This document shows positions 33,978 to 41,164 of a stretch of DNA of 41,164 nucleotides, in pieces. Source of the DNA: a virus; the IMG/VR virus record IMGVR_UViG_3300042894_002146, positions 1 to 41,164 of that record; one strand, 5' to 3'. The number at the start of each line of letters is the position of its first letter. The first letter of the stretch is position 1. The notes under the pieces are model-generated. The model searched no databases and was not told the DNA's origin. It saw only the letters and a list, made by a program, of their open reading frames with translations. Position numbers and translations under genes: made by a program.

Positions 33978-36686
33978 ATGACAGATACAACGCAAAGAGC
34001 AGTAGTTAATACTCAAGTCGTTCCACATATTCGTGGGAGAGAAGTATTATTTGTGGGAACAAATTTACGCCCAGACAAAGAAGTTAATTTTTTCTTTGAT
34101 GATGTTGCTGTAAATAACTTTGTTCAAAAACCTTCTAAACTAGTAGTTTCGCAAAACGTCGCAAGTTCCAATTTTGGTCAAAATGGCGGCGTAATCAATA
34201 ACACAACAAAAGCATATGCTAAAGTTGTATCTACAGCAAATAACATTCTTTATTTGAATGAGAATTTCATTACTGCAAATATGTCGCTTGTTGTTGGATC
34301 TTTTTCGGCAACTAATTTTGCTGCAAATGATATTGTGTATCAAACTAATGCGACAAATCCAGGGTCATATGCTGACAGCAGATTTATTGCTAGAGTTGAA
34401 CATTGGGATCATGCGAATGCTGTTCTTGTAATGTCTCCTATTTCTGGTAATGTTGCTGTTGGTAATGCAACAAGTATAGTTTATAAATTAGGTGACGCAT
34501 TCACAGCAAATTTAGCCAGCGTTGTTGCAAATAATCGTTTTGCAGCATCACAAGTTGTTCGTTCTGTCGACACAGGTAATACACTTACGATTGTAAGTTC
34601 AGAACATAACTCAGGCATTGTTTTCCGCGCAAATAGTGGAAATAGCAGAACGCTATTCACCTCAACGAACGTTTCAAGTTCCATTGTTGGAAATGTGGTT
34701 TACGTTGCTTCTGGTACTGGATTGGGTCAGGCTCGTACAATTGATAATGTTATTAATGGAGCTGAACTTGTACTTAACGTTGCACCATCAATTGAATTTT
34801 CAACAAATACCAAATATTCAATTGGCAAATCTTACATTGATGATTTTGGAACAGTTCCTGGCATTTTCCATATTCCAGAAACACCAAACTTCAAATTTAC
34901 TATTGGCGAAAAACTTTTCGTAATAACAGATCGCACTTCAGCTAAAGATAGTGATATTGGTTTATATGCATCAGCAAAATATACTGCACTTGGTATAGTT
35001 AATACTGTAGTTACACCACCAGTTTCAACGCCACCAACTCAGATTGTTACTCCACCAAGAGAGCAGCCACCAACAACACGCCGACGTCGTCGCGATCCAG
35101 TGGCTCAAACATTCTTCACACCAGTACCAAAAAGTCCAAAACAAAATTATGGTATCTTTATCAGCAGCGTAGATTTGTTTTTCAAAGCAAAACCAAAATC
35201 AGGCACTGATGTTGATGGTATTGACGGTGTTCAATTCCCAGTTAATTGTCGCATTGTAACGACATTGAATGGATTCCCAACAGAAACAATTATTTCTGTC
35301 GCAACTGTTGAATGGAAAGATGTTGTAACTTCTGACATTCCAGACGCAAATGATCCATCAACATTGACTAAATTCAGATTTCCAGATCCAGTATATCTGG
35401 CACCAGATACTGAGTATGCTTTGGTGGTTCAATCTGAATCTCCAGATTATGAAGTGTTTATTTCTGAGTTGGGTCAGGACGTTCTTGGTTCAAATCCACC
35501 AAGACGTGTTTCTGAACAACCATATGTCGGTTCATTCTTCCGTTCTCAAAATGCTTCTACATGGACGCCATATCAAAATCAAGACTTAATGTTTGTGATT
35601 AATAAATGTTCATTCACTAAAGACACGATTGCTAGAGTTGGTTTCCAACACACTCCAGTAACCAAATTAGTGTTAATGGATCGTATGTATTTGCATGCAA
35701 CAGGCACTTCATTCTCAACTACAGATATTGACTATAAGATTAAAACTAAATCTGCAAACACTGGGGCAATGGATGCTGACTTCATCACAATTTCACCAAA
35801 TAGAGTTTATAGTTTTGGTGGAGATTTGAGCACGTCAATTAAAACTTCTTCAAGACGTCGTATTTTGAGTGCAGGTTCTAAACAAAGCATTAATGTTCAA
35901 TTGGAAATGATAACCAGTGACGCAGATGTTTCGCCAATTATCAATCGCGAACGTCTTGGTATTATTGCAATGCGTAATGTTATTAACAATGCTGGAATTT
36001 CAAATGGTAAAATCTCAATTACTAATTCTGGTACTGGTTATACTACGAACGCTGCAATAACCATTGTTGATCCAGATGGTAATGGTTCGGGTGCTAATGG
36101 TTATGCTGTAAGAAATAATACGGCTGGATCACCATTAGCAAATACCATTGATCATATTATAATTGATAATCCAGGATTTGGTTATATCACTACACCAACA
36201 ATTACAATTGCAGCACCAGCAGTTTCTGCTGGCAATACTACAGCAACTGCAACAATTTCTGGTGAGACTGGAAGAAACGGTGGAAATATCTTTAGTAAAT
36301 ATATCTCGAAACAGATTGTTCTTGCTGATGGATTTGATGCTGGTGACATGCGCGTTTACTTGCGTGCAATTAAGCCACCTGGCACGGATATTCATGTTTA
36401 TTACAAGGTTCTTTCGGGATCAGATCCTGATCCATTTACAAATAAATCATGGAGAATAATGAAGAAGTTTACGGACTTCACAAGTAAAGATCAGGAAACA
36501 CCTGTACAAATTGAGTTCCGTCCAACGTTGGAAAGTGGAGAATTGAAATATGTTGAAAATAATGTCACATATCCAATTGGCGGTAAGTTTAAAACATTCG
36601 CAGTTAAAATTGCTTTAACTTCATCCGATCCAACTGTATATCCAAGTATTCTTGATATGCGTACGATCGCAACACCAAAGGGTTAA
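33978..36686 (+). CDS. Large structural protein matching the C-part of DUF4815 proteins
   Basis: A 902-residue virion protein. The opening region with PHIRGREVLFVGTNLRPDKE and VNFFFDD resembles the IR...V.F.A.GLRP.T.V..FFD segment of large wedge/neck proteins; then DPVAQTFFTPV, FISSVDLFFKAKP, NGFPTETIISVA, PVYLAPDTEYALVVQSESPD and SEQPYVGSFFRSQNASTWTP are strong matches to that family. Two GxGY modules (NSGTGYTTNAAITIVDPDGN; NPGFGYITTPTITIAA) occur at about residues 680-755. A run of five Arg precedes the DPVAQ domain. The C-terminus (RTIATPKG) ends 1 nt before the next gene. Confidence 0.75.
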   Translation: MTDTTQRAVVNTQVVPHIRGREVLFVGTNLRPDKEVNFFFDDVAVNNFVQKPSKLVVSQNVASSNFGQNGGVINNTTKAYAKVVSTANNILYLNENFITANMSLVVGSFSATNFAANDIVYQTNATNPGSYADSRFIARVEHWDHANAVLVMSPISGNVAVGNATSIVYKLGDAFTANLASVVANNRFAASQVVRSVDTGNTLTIVSSEHNSGIVFRANSGNSRTLFTSTNVSSSIVGNVVYVASGTGLGQARTIDNVINGAELVLNVAPSIEFSTNTKYSIGKSYIDDFGTVPGIFHIPETPNFKFTIGEKLFVITDRTSAKDSDIGLYASAKYTALGIVNTVVTPPVSTPPTQIVTPPREQPPTTRRRRRDPVAQTFFTPVPKSPKQNYGIFISSVDLFFKAKPKSGTDVDGIDGVQFPVNCRIVTTLNGFPTETIISVATVEWKDVVTSDIPDANDPSTLTKFRFPDPVYLAPDTEYALVVQSESPDYEVFISELGQDVLGSNPPRRVSEQPYVGSFFRSQNASTWTPYQNQDLMFVINKCSFTKDTIARVGFQHTPVTKLVLMDRMYLHATGTSFSTTDIDYKIKTKSANTGAMDADFITISPNRVYSFGGDLSTSIKTSSRRRILSAGSKQSINVQLEMITSDADVSPIINRERLGIIAMRNVINNAGISNGKISITNSGTGYTTNAAITIVDPDGNGSGANGYAVRNNTAGSPLANTIDHIIIDNPGFGYITTPTITIAAPAVSAGNTTATATISGETGRNGGNIFSKYISKQIVLADGFDAGDMRVYLRAIKPPGTDIHVYYKVLSGSDPDPFTNKSWRIMKKFTDFTSKDQETPVQIEFRPTLESGELKYVENNVTYPIGGKFKTFAVKIALTSSDPTVYPSILDMRTIATPKG

Positions 36687-36687
36687 T

Positions 36688-36912
36688 ATGACATACGTCA
36701 AAGTGAAAAATACTCCTTTCATTCGCGACATCAATACGATGGCATTATTAAATACAGATCGTAAGGCTGTATCGAAAGATGAGGCATATAAACGCGAACT
36801 TGCGAAAAATAAAGAAAAAGAAAAAGAAATTAAAGAATTAAAAAATGAGATTAATGATTTGAAGGATATGATGAAAAAACTTATAGAAAAGGTAGAGAAT
36901 TCGAATGGCTAA
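36688..36912 (+). CDS. Small coiled-coil protein
   Basis: A 74-residue protein starting MTYVKVKNTPFIRDINTMAL; the ATG at 36688 is chosen over an upstream TTG at 36652. After NALLNTD-like MALLNTDRKAVSKDEAY it becomes a Lys/Glu-rich coiled coil (KEIKELKNEINDLKDMMKKL). I recognise the N-terminal V.VKN.P...RD..(T/S).ALLNTD pattern from T4-like marine phages, where it sits between wedge and fibre genes. Function unknown; possibly a fibre-trimerising or scaffold part. The last 8 nt overlap the next gene. Confidence 0.7.
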   Translation: MTYVKVKNTPFIRDINTMALLNTDRKAVSKDEAYKRELAKNKEKEKEIKELKNEINDLKDMMKKLIEKVENSNG

Positions 36913-38317
36913 TGCAAATATAGCACAATTACAATTAAACAATACGTTTAATGAGTGGCGCGTTATTACCAACGTTCTTGCCAATTCCACAAACGATTTG
37001 CGTAATGGTAATTATGTAAAAGATGAAGGCAACTTAATTATTGCTTCTGGTAATGTGATCATAGCCAAGCCAACGGGCACAACACTCGTTGTTGCCTCAG
37101 ACGCTTCTGTTGCAAATCAGTTAACTGTTAAGACATTTGTAGCAACAGATGACATTACTGTAAATGGCGCTAATGCTCAATTCACTAATGCCTGTTCATA
37201 TGTGCAAGTCGCCAATTCTATCTTTACTAAAAATTTAATTTCAAATACGATTATAACTGGTCAAAATACAATCACAACAGATTTAACAGTTGGTTCAAGT
37301 TATGCAAATGGTAACTGTTGGATTCAAGGAGATCCTGAACCCTCAAGAACTCCAGTTTATCAAGATGGAACTTTTGTTGCCACACGCAGAGGTTTAAATT
37401 TCCGTGGTACTGGCATCGGAGCAATTACTGCTGTCGCTAACGTTTCAAATACAAAAATTATTGACATTGTTTTTGATGCACCAAGCACTGCTGGTAATCC
37501 TGGCGTTAAAGGCGATAAGGGTGCACCTGGAGACACAGGCGCTCAGGGCGCACAAGGCGCGCAAGGATTTCAAGGATTTCAGGGCGCTCAAGGAGTCCAA
37601 GGTGTGCAAGGTCATCAGGGCGTTCAGGGCGGTAAGGGTGAACCTGGAACTGGTGGTGTTGGACTAAAAGGCGATAAGGGTGAACAAGGCGCAGGTGACA
37701 AAGGATTCCAAGGAACAAAAGGTCAAAAAGGTGAAGTTGGTGGCAGTGGTGATATTGGCGACAAAGGCGATAAAGGCGACAAAGGTAATCAAGGTACTGC
37801 TGGCACATCAGAAGACAAAGGCGCAAAGGGCGATCAAGGCGCTCAAGGTTCAAAGGGCGACAAGGGAACACCTTCTGGTACAACTCAACTTGTAAAAGCC
37901 TACGTCTCATTTACAGGTTCAGCAATGTTACCAGGAGATACTGTACCAGCAAGCCCAATAACAATTAATGGTTCAAACAATGTTTCAAGCATTACTGTTA
38001 CGTCAGATAGAAATTATGATGGTGGATTCTGGGGTCTCGCCACCCCACTGATTCAAATTCGAATTAATTTCACAACTCCAATGACTGATCAAAACTATGC
38101 CGTTGCTGGTACTGCAAGAAAACCAAACAATACTGAAATGTTATATGTTTATGGAACTGAGCCTAAGAATTACTATTATAGTGCATCTGGTCATATGCAA
38201 CTTTTAAGTCGAAATGCAAATTATGTTGTCGTTGCTTTTGCGATCACTGGTGCAGCTGACCTCGAAACCACTTACTACATACCATCACAAGCTGACGTTA
38301 TCGTTGTGAGAGAATAA
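36905..38317 (+). CDS. Collagen-like tail fibre protein, copy 1
   Basis: A 470-residue fibre. Residues 1-195 are a beta-rich N-terminal domain (MANANIAQLQLNNTFNEWRV, ending WIQGDPEPSRTP and LNFRGTG) that likely attaches to the baseplate. Residues about 197-322 are a collagen-like Gly-X-Y region, at first rich in GAQG/GFQG/GVQG and later in KGDKGD, with short interruptions. The C-terminal domain (about 325-470) contains INFTTPMTDQNYAVAGTARK and probably binds the host surface or helps folding. It is paralogous to the next gene throughout. Confidence 0.85.
   Translation: MANANIAQLQLNNTFNEWRVITNVLANSTNDLRNGNYVKDEGNLIIASGNVIIAKPTGTTLVVASDASVANQLTVKTFVATDDITVNGANAQFTNACSYVQVANSIFTKNLISNTIITGQNTITTDLTVGSSYANGNCWIQGDPEPSRTPVYQDGTFVATRRGLNFRGTGIGAITAVANVSNTKIIDIVFDAPSTAGNPGVKGDKGAPGDTGAQGAQGAQGFQGFQGAQGVQGVQGHQGVQGGKGEPGTGGVGLKGDKGEQGAGDKGFQGTKGQKGEVGGSGDIGDKGDKGDKGNQGTAGTSEDKGAKGDQGAQGSKGDKGTPSGTTQLVKAYVSFTGSAMLPGDTVPASPITINGSNNVSSITVTSDRNYDGGFWGLATPLIQIRINFTTPMTDQNYAVAGTARKPNNTEMLYVYGTEPKNYYYSASGHMQLLSRNANYVVVAFAITGAADLETTYYIPSQADVIVVRE
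37493..37870 (+). repeat. Collagen-like Gly-X-Y coding repeat
   Basis: Degenerate 9-nt units encoding Gly-X-Y triplets within the first fibre gene, with Gln in the first half and Lys/Asp charge pairs in the second. The unit is imperfect at the DNA level, so it is a protein repeat rather than a satellite. Confidence 0.85.
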
Positions 38318-38327
38318 GATTTTATAA

Positions 38328-39713
38328 ATGGCTAATGCAAATATATCACACATAACATTAAGCAACACGTTCAGCGATTGGCGTGGTGCGACAAATGATC
38401 TTGCTAATTCTATTAATGATCTTCGTAATGGAGATTATGTAAAAGATAAAGGTGAGAATTTTATCATTAATAATGGTGCGTTGTTTGTGGACAAACAAAC
38501 AGGCATTACATTGAATGTTGCAGCAAATGCAAACGTTCAAAACAACTTTACCACAAAAACTAAAATTGTCCACGATCAAGCATTTTATCATGGTGATGAT
38601 GCGCGTTTTTCAAATACAAAAGTTATTTTAGAAATTGCAAATACTTTATCTGCAAAATATTTAATTTCAAATACATTGATTATTGGCCAAAACACTATCG
38701 TAACTGATTTGACTGTTGGTGGTGACAATTCTGGAGAATGTTGGATTCAAGGCGATCCATATCCTTCCAAAACTCCAATTTATGTTGAAGGTGTATTTCA
38801 AGGCATTGATCGTGGATTGAATTTTTTAGCAAATAGCATTGCTTCCGCTGTAGTGACGTCAAATACTGCGAATACAAAAGTTACTGATGTTGAAGTTGAA
38901 ATATCTTTACCTGATGATGGCAACAAAGGCATTAAAGGGCAAAAGGGGCAAAAAGGACAACCTGGCGTTCAAGGTGTGCAGGGCGCGCAAGGTTCACAAG
39001 GCGTTTCGGGTCGACAAGGCACACAAGGAGCTCAGGGATTTCAAGGATTCATCGGTCAAACTGGTGAAGTTATCGGTGGAACAAAGGGCGATAAAGGTGA
39101 CAAAGGTGAGTTTGGTTATGGACAATTTGGCGATGATGGGGAGAAAGGTCAGAAAGGCGAATCAATAGGTGCAACAAAAGGTGAAAAAGGAGCGAAGGGC
39201 GATAAGGGCATTTTAGGTGATGCTGGAACGAATGCTGCTGCTTCAGAAAAGGGCGAAAAAGGCGATCTTGGTTATACAGGAATAGTTGGAGATGATGCAA
39301 TAGTTGCAGAACTTGTTTCAGCTTATGCAAACTTTAGTGGAGGGTTTACTGGATTTAGTCCCACCATTTCCTCGAGCAATAACATTTCAAGTATAACTAT
39401 ATCTTCTTACATTCAACCTGGTATAAGGAAACGCGCTTACCCTGTTACGGTTTATGTTTACAGACTTAATTTCGGGACTCCAATGACAGATGCGAACTTT
39501 TCAGTCATAGGTTCCGCTAGAAAACCAAATTCTGCTGAGTCTACATATTATTATCTTGGAAGTGGTCATTTGCAACTGATCGATAAAACCACCAGTTATG
39601 TAGAAGTTGCTTATGGATTGTCTGGGAATTATAGTTCAGGAAATCGTGCAACCCGATATTTCATATCACAAGATGCAAGCGTTATTGTGGTCGGTAGTAA
39701 ACCTACCAGTTAA
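38328..39713 (+). CDS. Collagen-like tail fibre protein, copy 2
   Basis: A 461-residue paralogue of the preceding fibre. The N-terminus MANANISHITLSNTFSDWRG, WIQGDPYPSKTP and the C-terminal LNFGTPMTDANFSVIGSARK align directly with copy 1; the Gly-X-Y region (about 198-320) is shorter in GAQG and richer in KGQKGQKGQ and KGEKGAKGDKG, with more interruptions. The two could form mixed or alternative fibres. It starts 10 nt after copy 1 and ends before a 54-bp gap with a late-type motif. Confidence 0.84.
   Translation: MANANISHITLSNTFSDWRGATNDLANSINDLRNGDYVKDKGENFIINNGALFVDKQTGITLNVAANANVQNNFTTKTKIVHDQAFYHGDDARFSNTKVILEIANTLSAKYLISNTLIIGQNTIVTDLTVGGDNSGECWIQGDPYPSKTPIYVEGVFQGIDRGLNFLANSIASAVVTSNTANTKVTDVEVEISLPDDGNKGIKGQKGQKGQPGVQGVQGAQGSQGVSGRQGTQGAQGFQGFIGQTGEVIGGTKGDKGDKGEFGYGQFGDDGEKGQKGESIGATKGEKGAKGDKGILGDAGTNAAASEKGEKGDLGYTGIVGDDAIVAELVSAYANFSGGFTGFSPTISSSNNISSITISSYIQPGIRKRAYPVTVYVYRLNFGTPMTDANFSVIGSARKPNSAESTYYYLGSGHLQLIDKTTSYVEVAYGLSGNYSSGNRATRYFISQDASVIVVGSKPTS
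38919..39287 (+). repeat. Collagen-like Gly-X-Y coding repeat
   Basis: Second degenerate Gly-X-Y tract, in the copy 2 fibre gene, with about six interruptions (for example EVIGGTKG and ESIGATKG) that break the regular triplet. Confidence 0.82.
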
Positions 39714-39730
39714 TAAGCGAAACACTGATG

Positions 39731-39738
39731 AATAAATA
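39731..39738 (+). promoter_or_regulatory. Late-promoter-like motif AATAAATA
   Basis: NATAAATA match in the 54-bp gap before the gene at 39768, 29 nt before its ATG and ahead of a TAGGAG ribosome binding site. Well spaced for a late promoter. Confidence 0.48.
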
Positions 39739-39767
39739 TAAACAAATATCTTTAGGAGTTTTTTAAC

Positions 39768-40274
39768 ATGAAATTAGTTGTTTATACCAACGATAATTTG
39801 AAGAATAATGGTGGTTCTTTCGCTATTTTAATGCCTACAGGGGTTCTTCCTTTGGAACAGGTTATTGCTAAAGATATTCCTGAAAACTCTCAATATAAAG
39901 TTGTAGATTTAGAAAATCCAACCGATAAAGCTGAATTTGATAAGGTCGCACTTTCAAATAGTGCAAATGTCGGTTACTGGGTTGCTTTAGAAGGCAATTT
40001 TGACGACGTTTCTTCTCCAATTCAATTTACCATAAATATGGAAAAGGCTAAAGAATGTCATGCGAATTATATCAGATCAATGAGAAGCGCAGACTTAGAA
40101 CAACTTGACATAGATTATCAAAAAGCAGACGAATCGGGTGATGTTGCGTTAAAAACAACGATTGCCGCTAAAAAACAAAAATTAAGAGATATGCCATCAG
40201 ATACAAGGATAGTGAATTGTTCTGATTTTGACACACTAAAAACCTTAACATACGAGTATCTAAGAGATAATTGA
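39768..40274 (+). CDS. Tail-fibre-associated protein, possible assembly chaperone
   Basis: A 168-residue protein. The C-terminal third (EKAKECHANYIRSMRSADLE then KKQKLRDMPSDTRI) has the helix-helix K..LRD.P pattern seen in phage tail-fibre assembly or attachment proteins. The N-terminal half is beta-rich and unassigned. It has a good RBS (TAGGAG) and a late-type promoter motif upstream, and overlaps the next gene by 1 nt. It probably helps fold or attach the collagen-like fibres next to it. Confidence 0.6.
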   Translation: MKLVVYTNDNLKNNGGSFAILMPTGVLPLEQVIAKDIPENSQYKVVDLENPTDKAEFDKVALSNSANVGYWVALEGNFDDVSSPIQFTINMEKAKECHANYIRSMRSADLEQLDIDYQKADESGDVALKTTIAAKKQKLRDMPSDTRIVNCSDFDTLKTLTYEYLRDN

Positions 40275-40606
40275 TGGCTTATATAGACTTATTTGTTGAT
40301 CAGGGAACTGATTATCAAACAAATATGGATTTGAAAAATGACGACGGCACTCCTATGAGTGTCGCTGGTTATACATTCACAGGTCAACTTCGCAAGTCTC
40401 ACTATTCAACAAATCTAACCGCAAATTTAATCGTTACCATCATCGATGGTCCAAACGGTAATTTAAAGATAACAATGGCTTCAGAAGTTACTGCCAATAT
40501 CAAGCCAGGGCGTTACGTTTATGACATTTTAATGATGGATACCACAGATGTGACAATTAGAATTATGGAAGGCATAGTAACAGTCACACCTCAGGTAACT
40601 AGATGA
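40274..40606 (+). CDS. Small beta-sandwich tail protein (BppU N-terminal-like)
   Basis: A 110-residue protein; the ATG at 40274 forms TGATG with the previous stop. IDLFVDQGTDYQTNMDLKND then GYTFTGQLRKSHYST, and PGRYVYDILMMD then [14 protein letters not shown], are strongly reminiscent of a widespread phage module (F..DQG.D......L.D.DG....L.GY....Q.RK, ..GRY.YD......G...R...G.V.V.P.VT) found at the start of upper-baseplate/fibre proteins. It is followed by a collagen-like gene that overlaps its stop by 4 nt, so it may be a separate attachment domain. Confidence 0.7.
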   Translation: MAYIDLFVDQGTDYQTNMDLKNDDGTPMSVAGYTFTGQLRKSHYSTNLTANLIVTIIDGPNGNLKITMASEVTANIKPGRYVYDILMMDTTDVTIRIMEGIVTVTPQVTR

Positions 40607-41164
40607 AAATCAATTTAACGAATAAAAACGCTATCGGCTCGGTTGTTCTTGGTAGTGGAACTCCGATTGCTGGCGCATCTGGTCCACAAGGTAATCAAGG
40701 TTTCCAAGGCGTACAAGGTTCTCAGGGTGTACAAGGCGCGCAAGGTGTGCAGGGTGCACAAGGTATTCCAGGTACATTTGCTGGTATTGGTGCGCAAGGT
40801 GTGCAAGGTGCGCAGGGTATTGCTGGCACCAAAGGTGATAAGGGCGATACTGGCGCACAAGGTCTTGTAGGTGCACAAGGTGATGTTGGTTCGAAAGGCG
40901 AAGTCGGCGCGCAAGGTTTTCAAGGTTTAGCAGGCACACAAGGTGCTGTTGGTGCGCAAGGTGATGCGGGCGCAAAAGGTGAAGTTGGCGCACAAGGTAT
41001 TCAAGGTGCTGCTGGCGAAAAAGGCGAAGCTGGTACTGCTGGTCCACAAGGTAGTGTGGGCGCAAAGGGTGATACTGGTGCTCAGGGTGTACAAGGCGCA
41101 GCTGGTGTTGATGGTGCACAAGGTGCTGTTGGATCAAAAGGTGACACAGGCGCACAAGGTCTTG
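40603..41164 (+). CDS. Collagen-like tail fibre protein, copy 3 (partial)
   Basis: An open frame from the ATG at 40603 (ATGA overlap with the previous stop) to the window edge; at least 187 residues. After a short N-terminus ([20 protein letters not shown]) it is nearly pure Gly-X-Y from residue 24 on, with Gln-rich triplets (GAQGVQG) and charged ones (KGDKGDTG). Unlike copies 1 and 2 it lacks their N-terminal domain, so the preceding 110-residue protein may serve as its anchor. The C-terminus is outside the window. Confidence 0.85.
   Translation, partial: MKINLTNKNAIGSVVLGSGTPIAGASGPQGNQGFQGVQGSQGVQGAQGVQGAQGIPGTFAGIGAQGVQGAQGIAGTKGDKGDTGAQGLVGAQGDVGSKGEVGAQGFQGLAGTQGAVGAQGDAGAKGEVGAQGIQGAAGEKGEAGTAGPQGSVGAKGDTGAQGVQGAAGVDGAQGAVGSKGDTGAQGL
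40672..41164 (+). repeat. Collagen-like Gly-X-Y coding repeat (to window end)
   Basis: Third and most regular Gly-X-Y tract, with one four-residue-type interruption (GTFAGIG). It runs past the window edge. Confidence 0.85.

Noticed and set aside
37493-37910. CRISPR-like or satellite repeats and long minus-strand reading frames in the collagen tracts
   Set aside because: Units are degenerate 9-nt codon triplets for Gly-X-Y; the opposite-strand frames are open only because of that composition and have low-complexity His/Leu/Arg translations.
38324-38331. TATAAATG as a late promoter for fibre copy 2
   Set aside because: Last base differs and the motif contains the start codon itself, so it could not supply a leader.
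40615-41155. Minus-strand reading frames at the right edge
   Set aside because: They mirror the plus-strand Gly-X-Y gene, whose frame is continuous with a proper start overlapping the previous stop.

Overview
This window is the structural-gene end of a T4-superfamily (contractile-tailed, myovirus) phage genome. The evidence is a PhoH-like ATPase and an MGME1-like exonuclease, the gp33-gp59-gp32 late-transcription/replication trio, and an almost complete baseplate set: gp4, gp54, gp26, gp48, gp53, gp27, gp5, gp25, gp6, gp7, gp8, a gp10-region protein family and tail-fibre genes. The DNA is AT-rich, genes are packed with 1-8 nt overlaps, and motifs resembling the T4-type late promoter (NATAAATA) recur. 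A circularly permuted tmRNA gene whose tag ends in ALAA points to an alphaproteobacterial host lineage; this is inference.

Layout. (1) About 1-3400, plus strand: a partial gene, conserved phage hypothetical proteins, a HAD-like phosphatase, PhoH, and the exonuclease behind a sigma70-like promoter with an embedded inverted repeat. (2) 3400-5160: a peroxide-defence cassette (AhpC peroxiredoxin, a small secreted EF-hand protein, AhpD) followed at once by the two-piece permuted tmRNA. (3) 5197-7954: a small conserved protein, a terminator, then a sugar cluster (a possible glycosyltransferase, an NAD-sugar epimerase, a GT2 glycosyltransferase). (4) 8001-9158: two tandem membrane-anchored SleB-type cell-wall hydrolases. 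(5) 9169-11980: GMP reductase translationally coupled to gp33 and gp59, then gp32 and a strong terminator. (6) 12030-16977, minus strand: gp4, a conserved structural protein, gp54, gp26, a small frameshifted gene and a large gp29-like tail protein. (7) 16998-41164, plus strand: gp48, gp53, gp27, gp5, gp25, gp6, gp7, gp8, a large wedge/neck protein apparently split into three genes, a coiled-coil protein, two paralogous collagen-like tail fibres, two small fibre-associated proteins and a third collagen-like gene running off the window.

How it fits together. The baseplate block supplies hub, wedge and fibres. gp5 carries a predicted M15 peptidase domain at its C-terminus rather than a recognisable T4 lysozyme domain. 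gp33, gp59 and gp32 couple replication to late transcription. The accessory genes (AhpC/AhpD, tmRNA, GMP reductase, sugar enzymes) look like tools for keeping the infected host productive: peroxide removal, ribosome rescue, purine rebalancing and glycan modification. The most unusual features are the permuted phage tmRNA, the AhpC/EF-hand/AhpD cassette beside it, a conserved small gene readable only through a -1 frameshift, and a gp32 without any cysteine.
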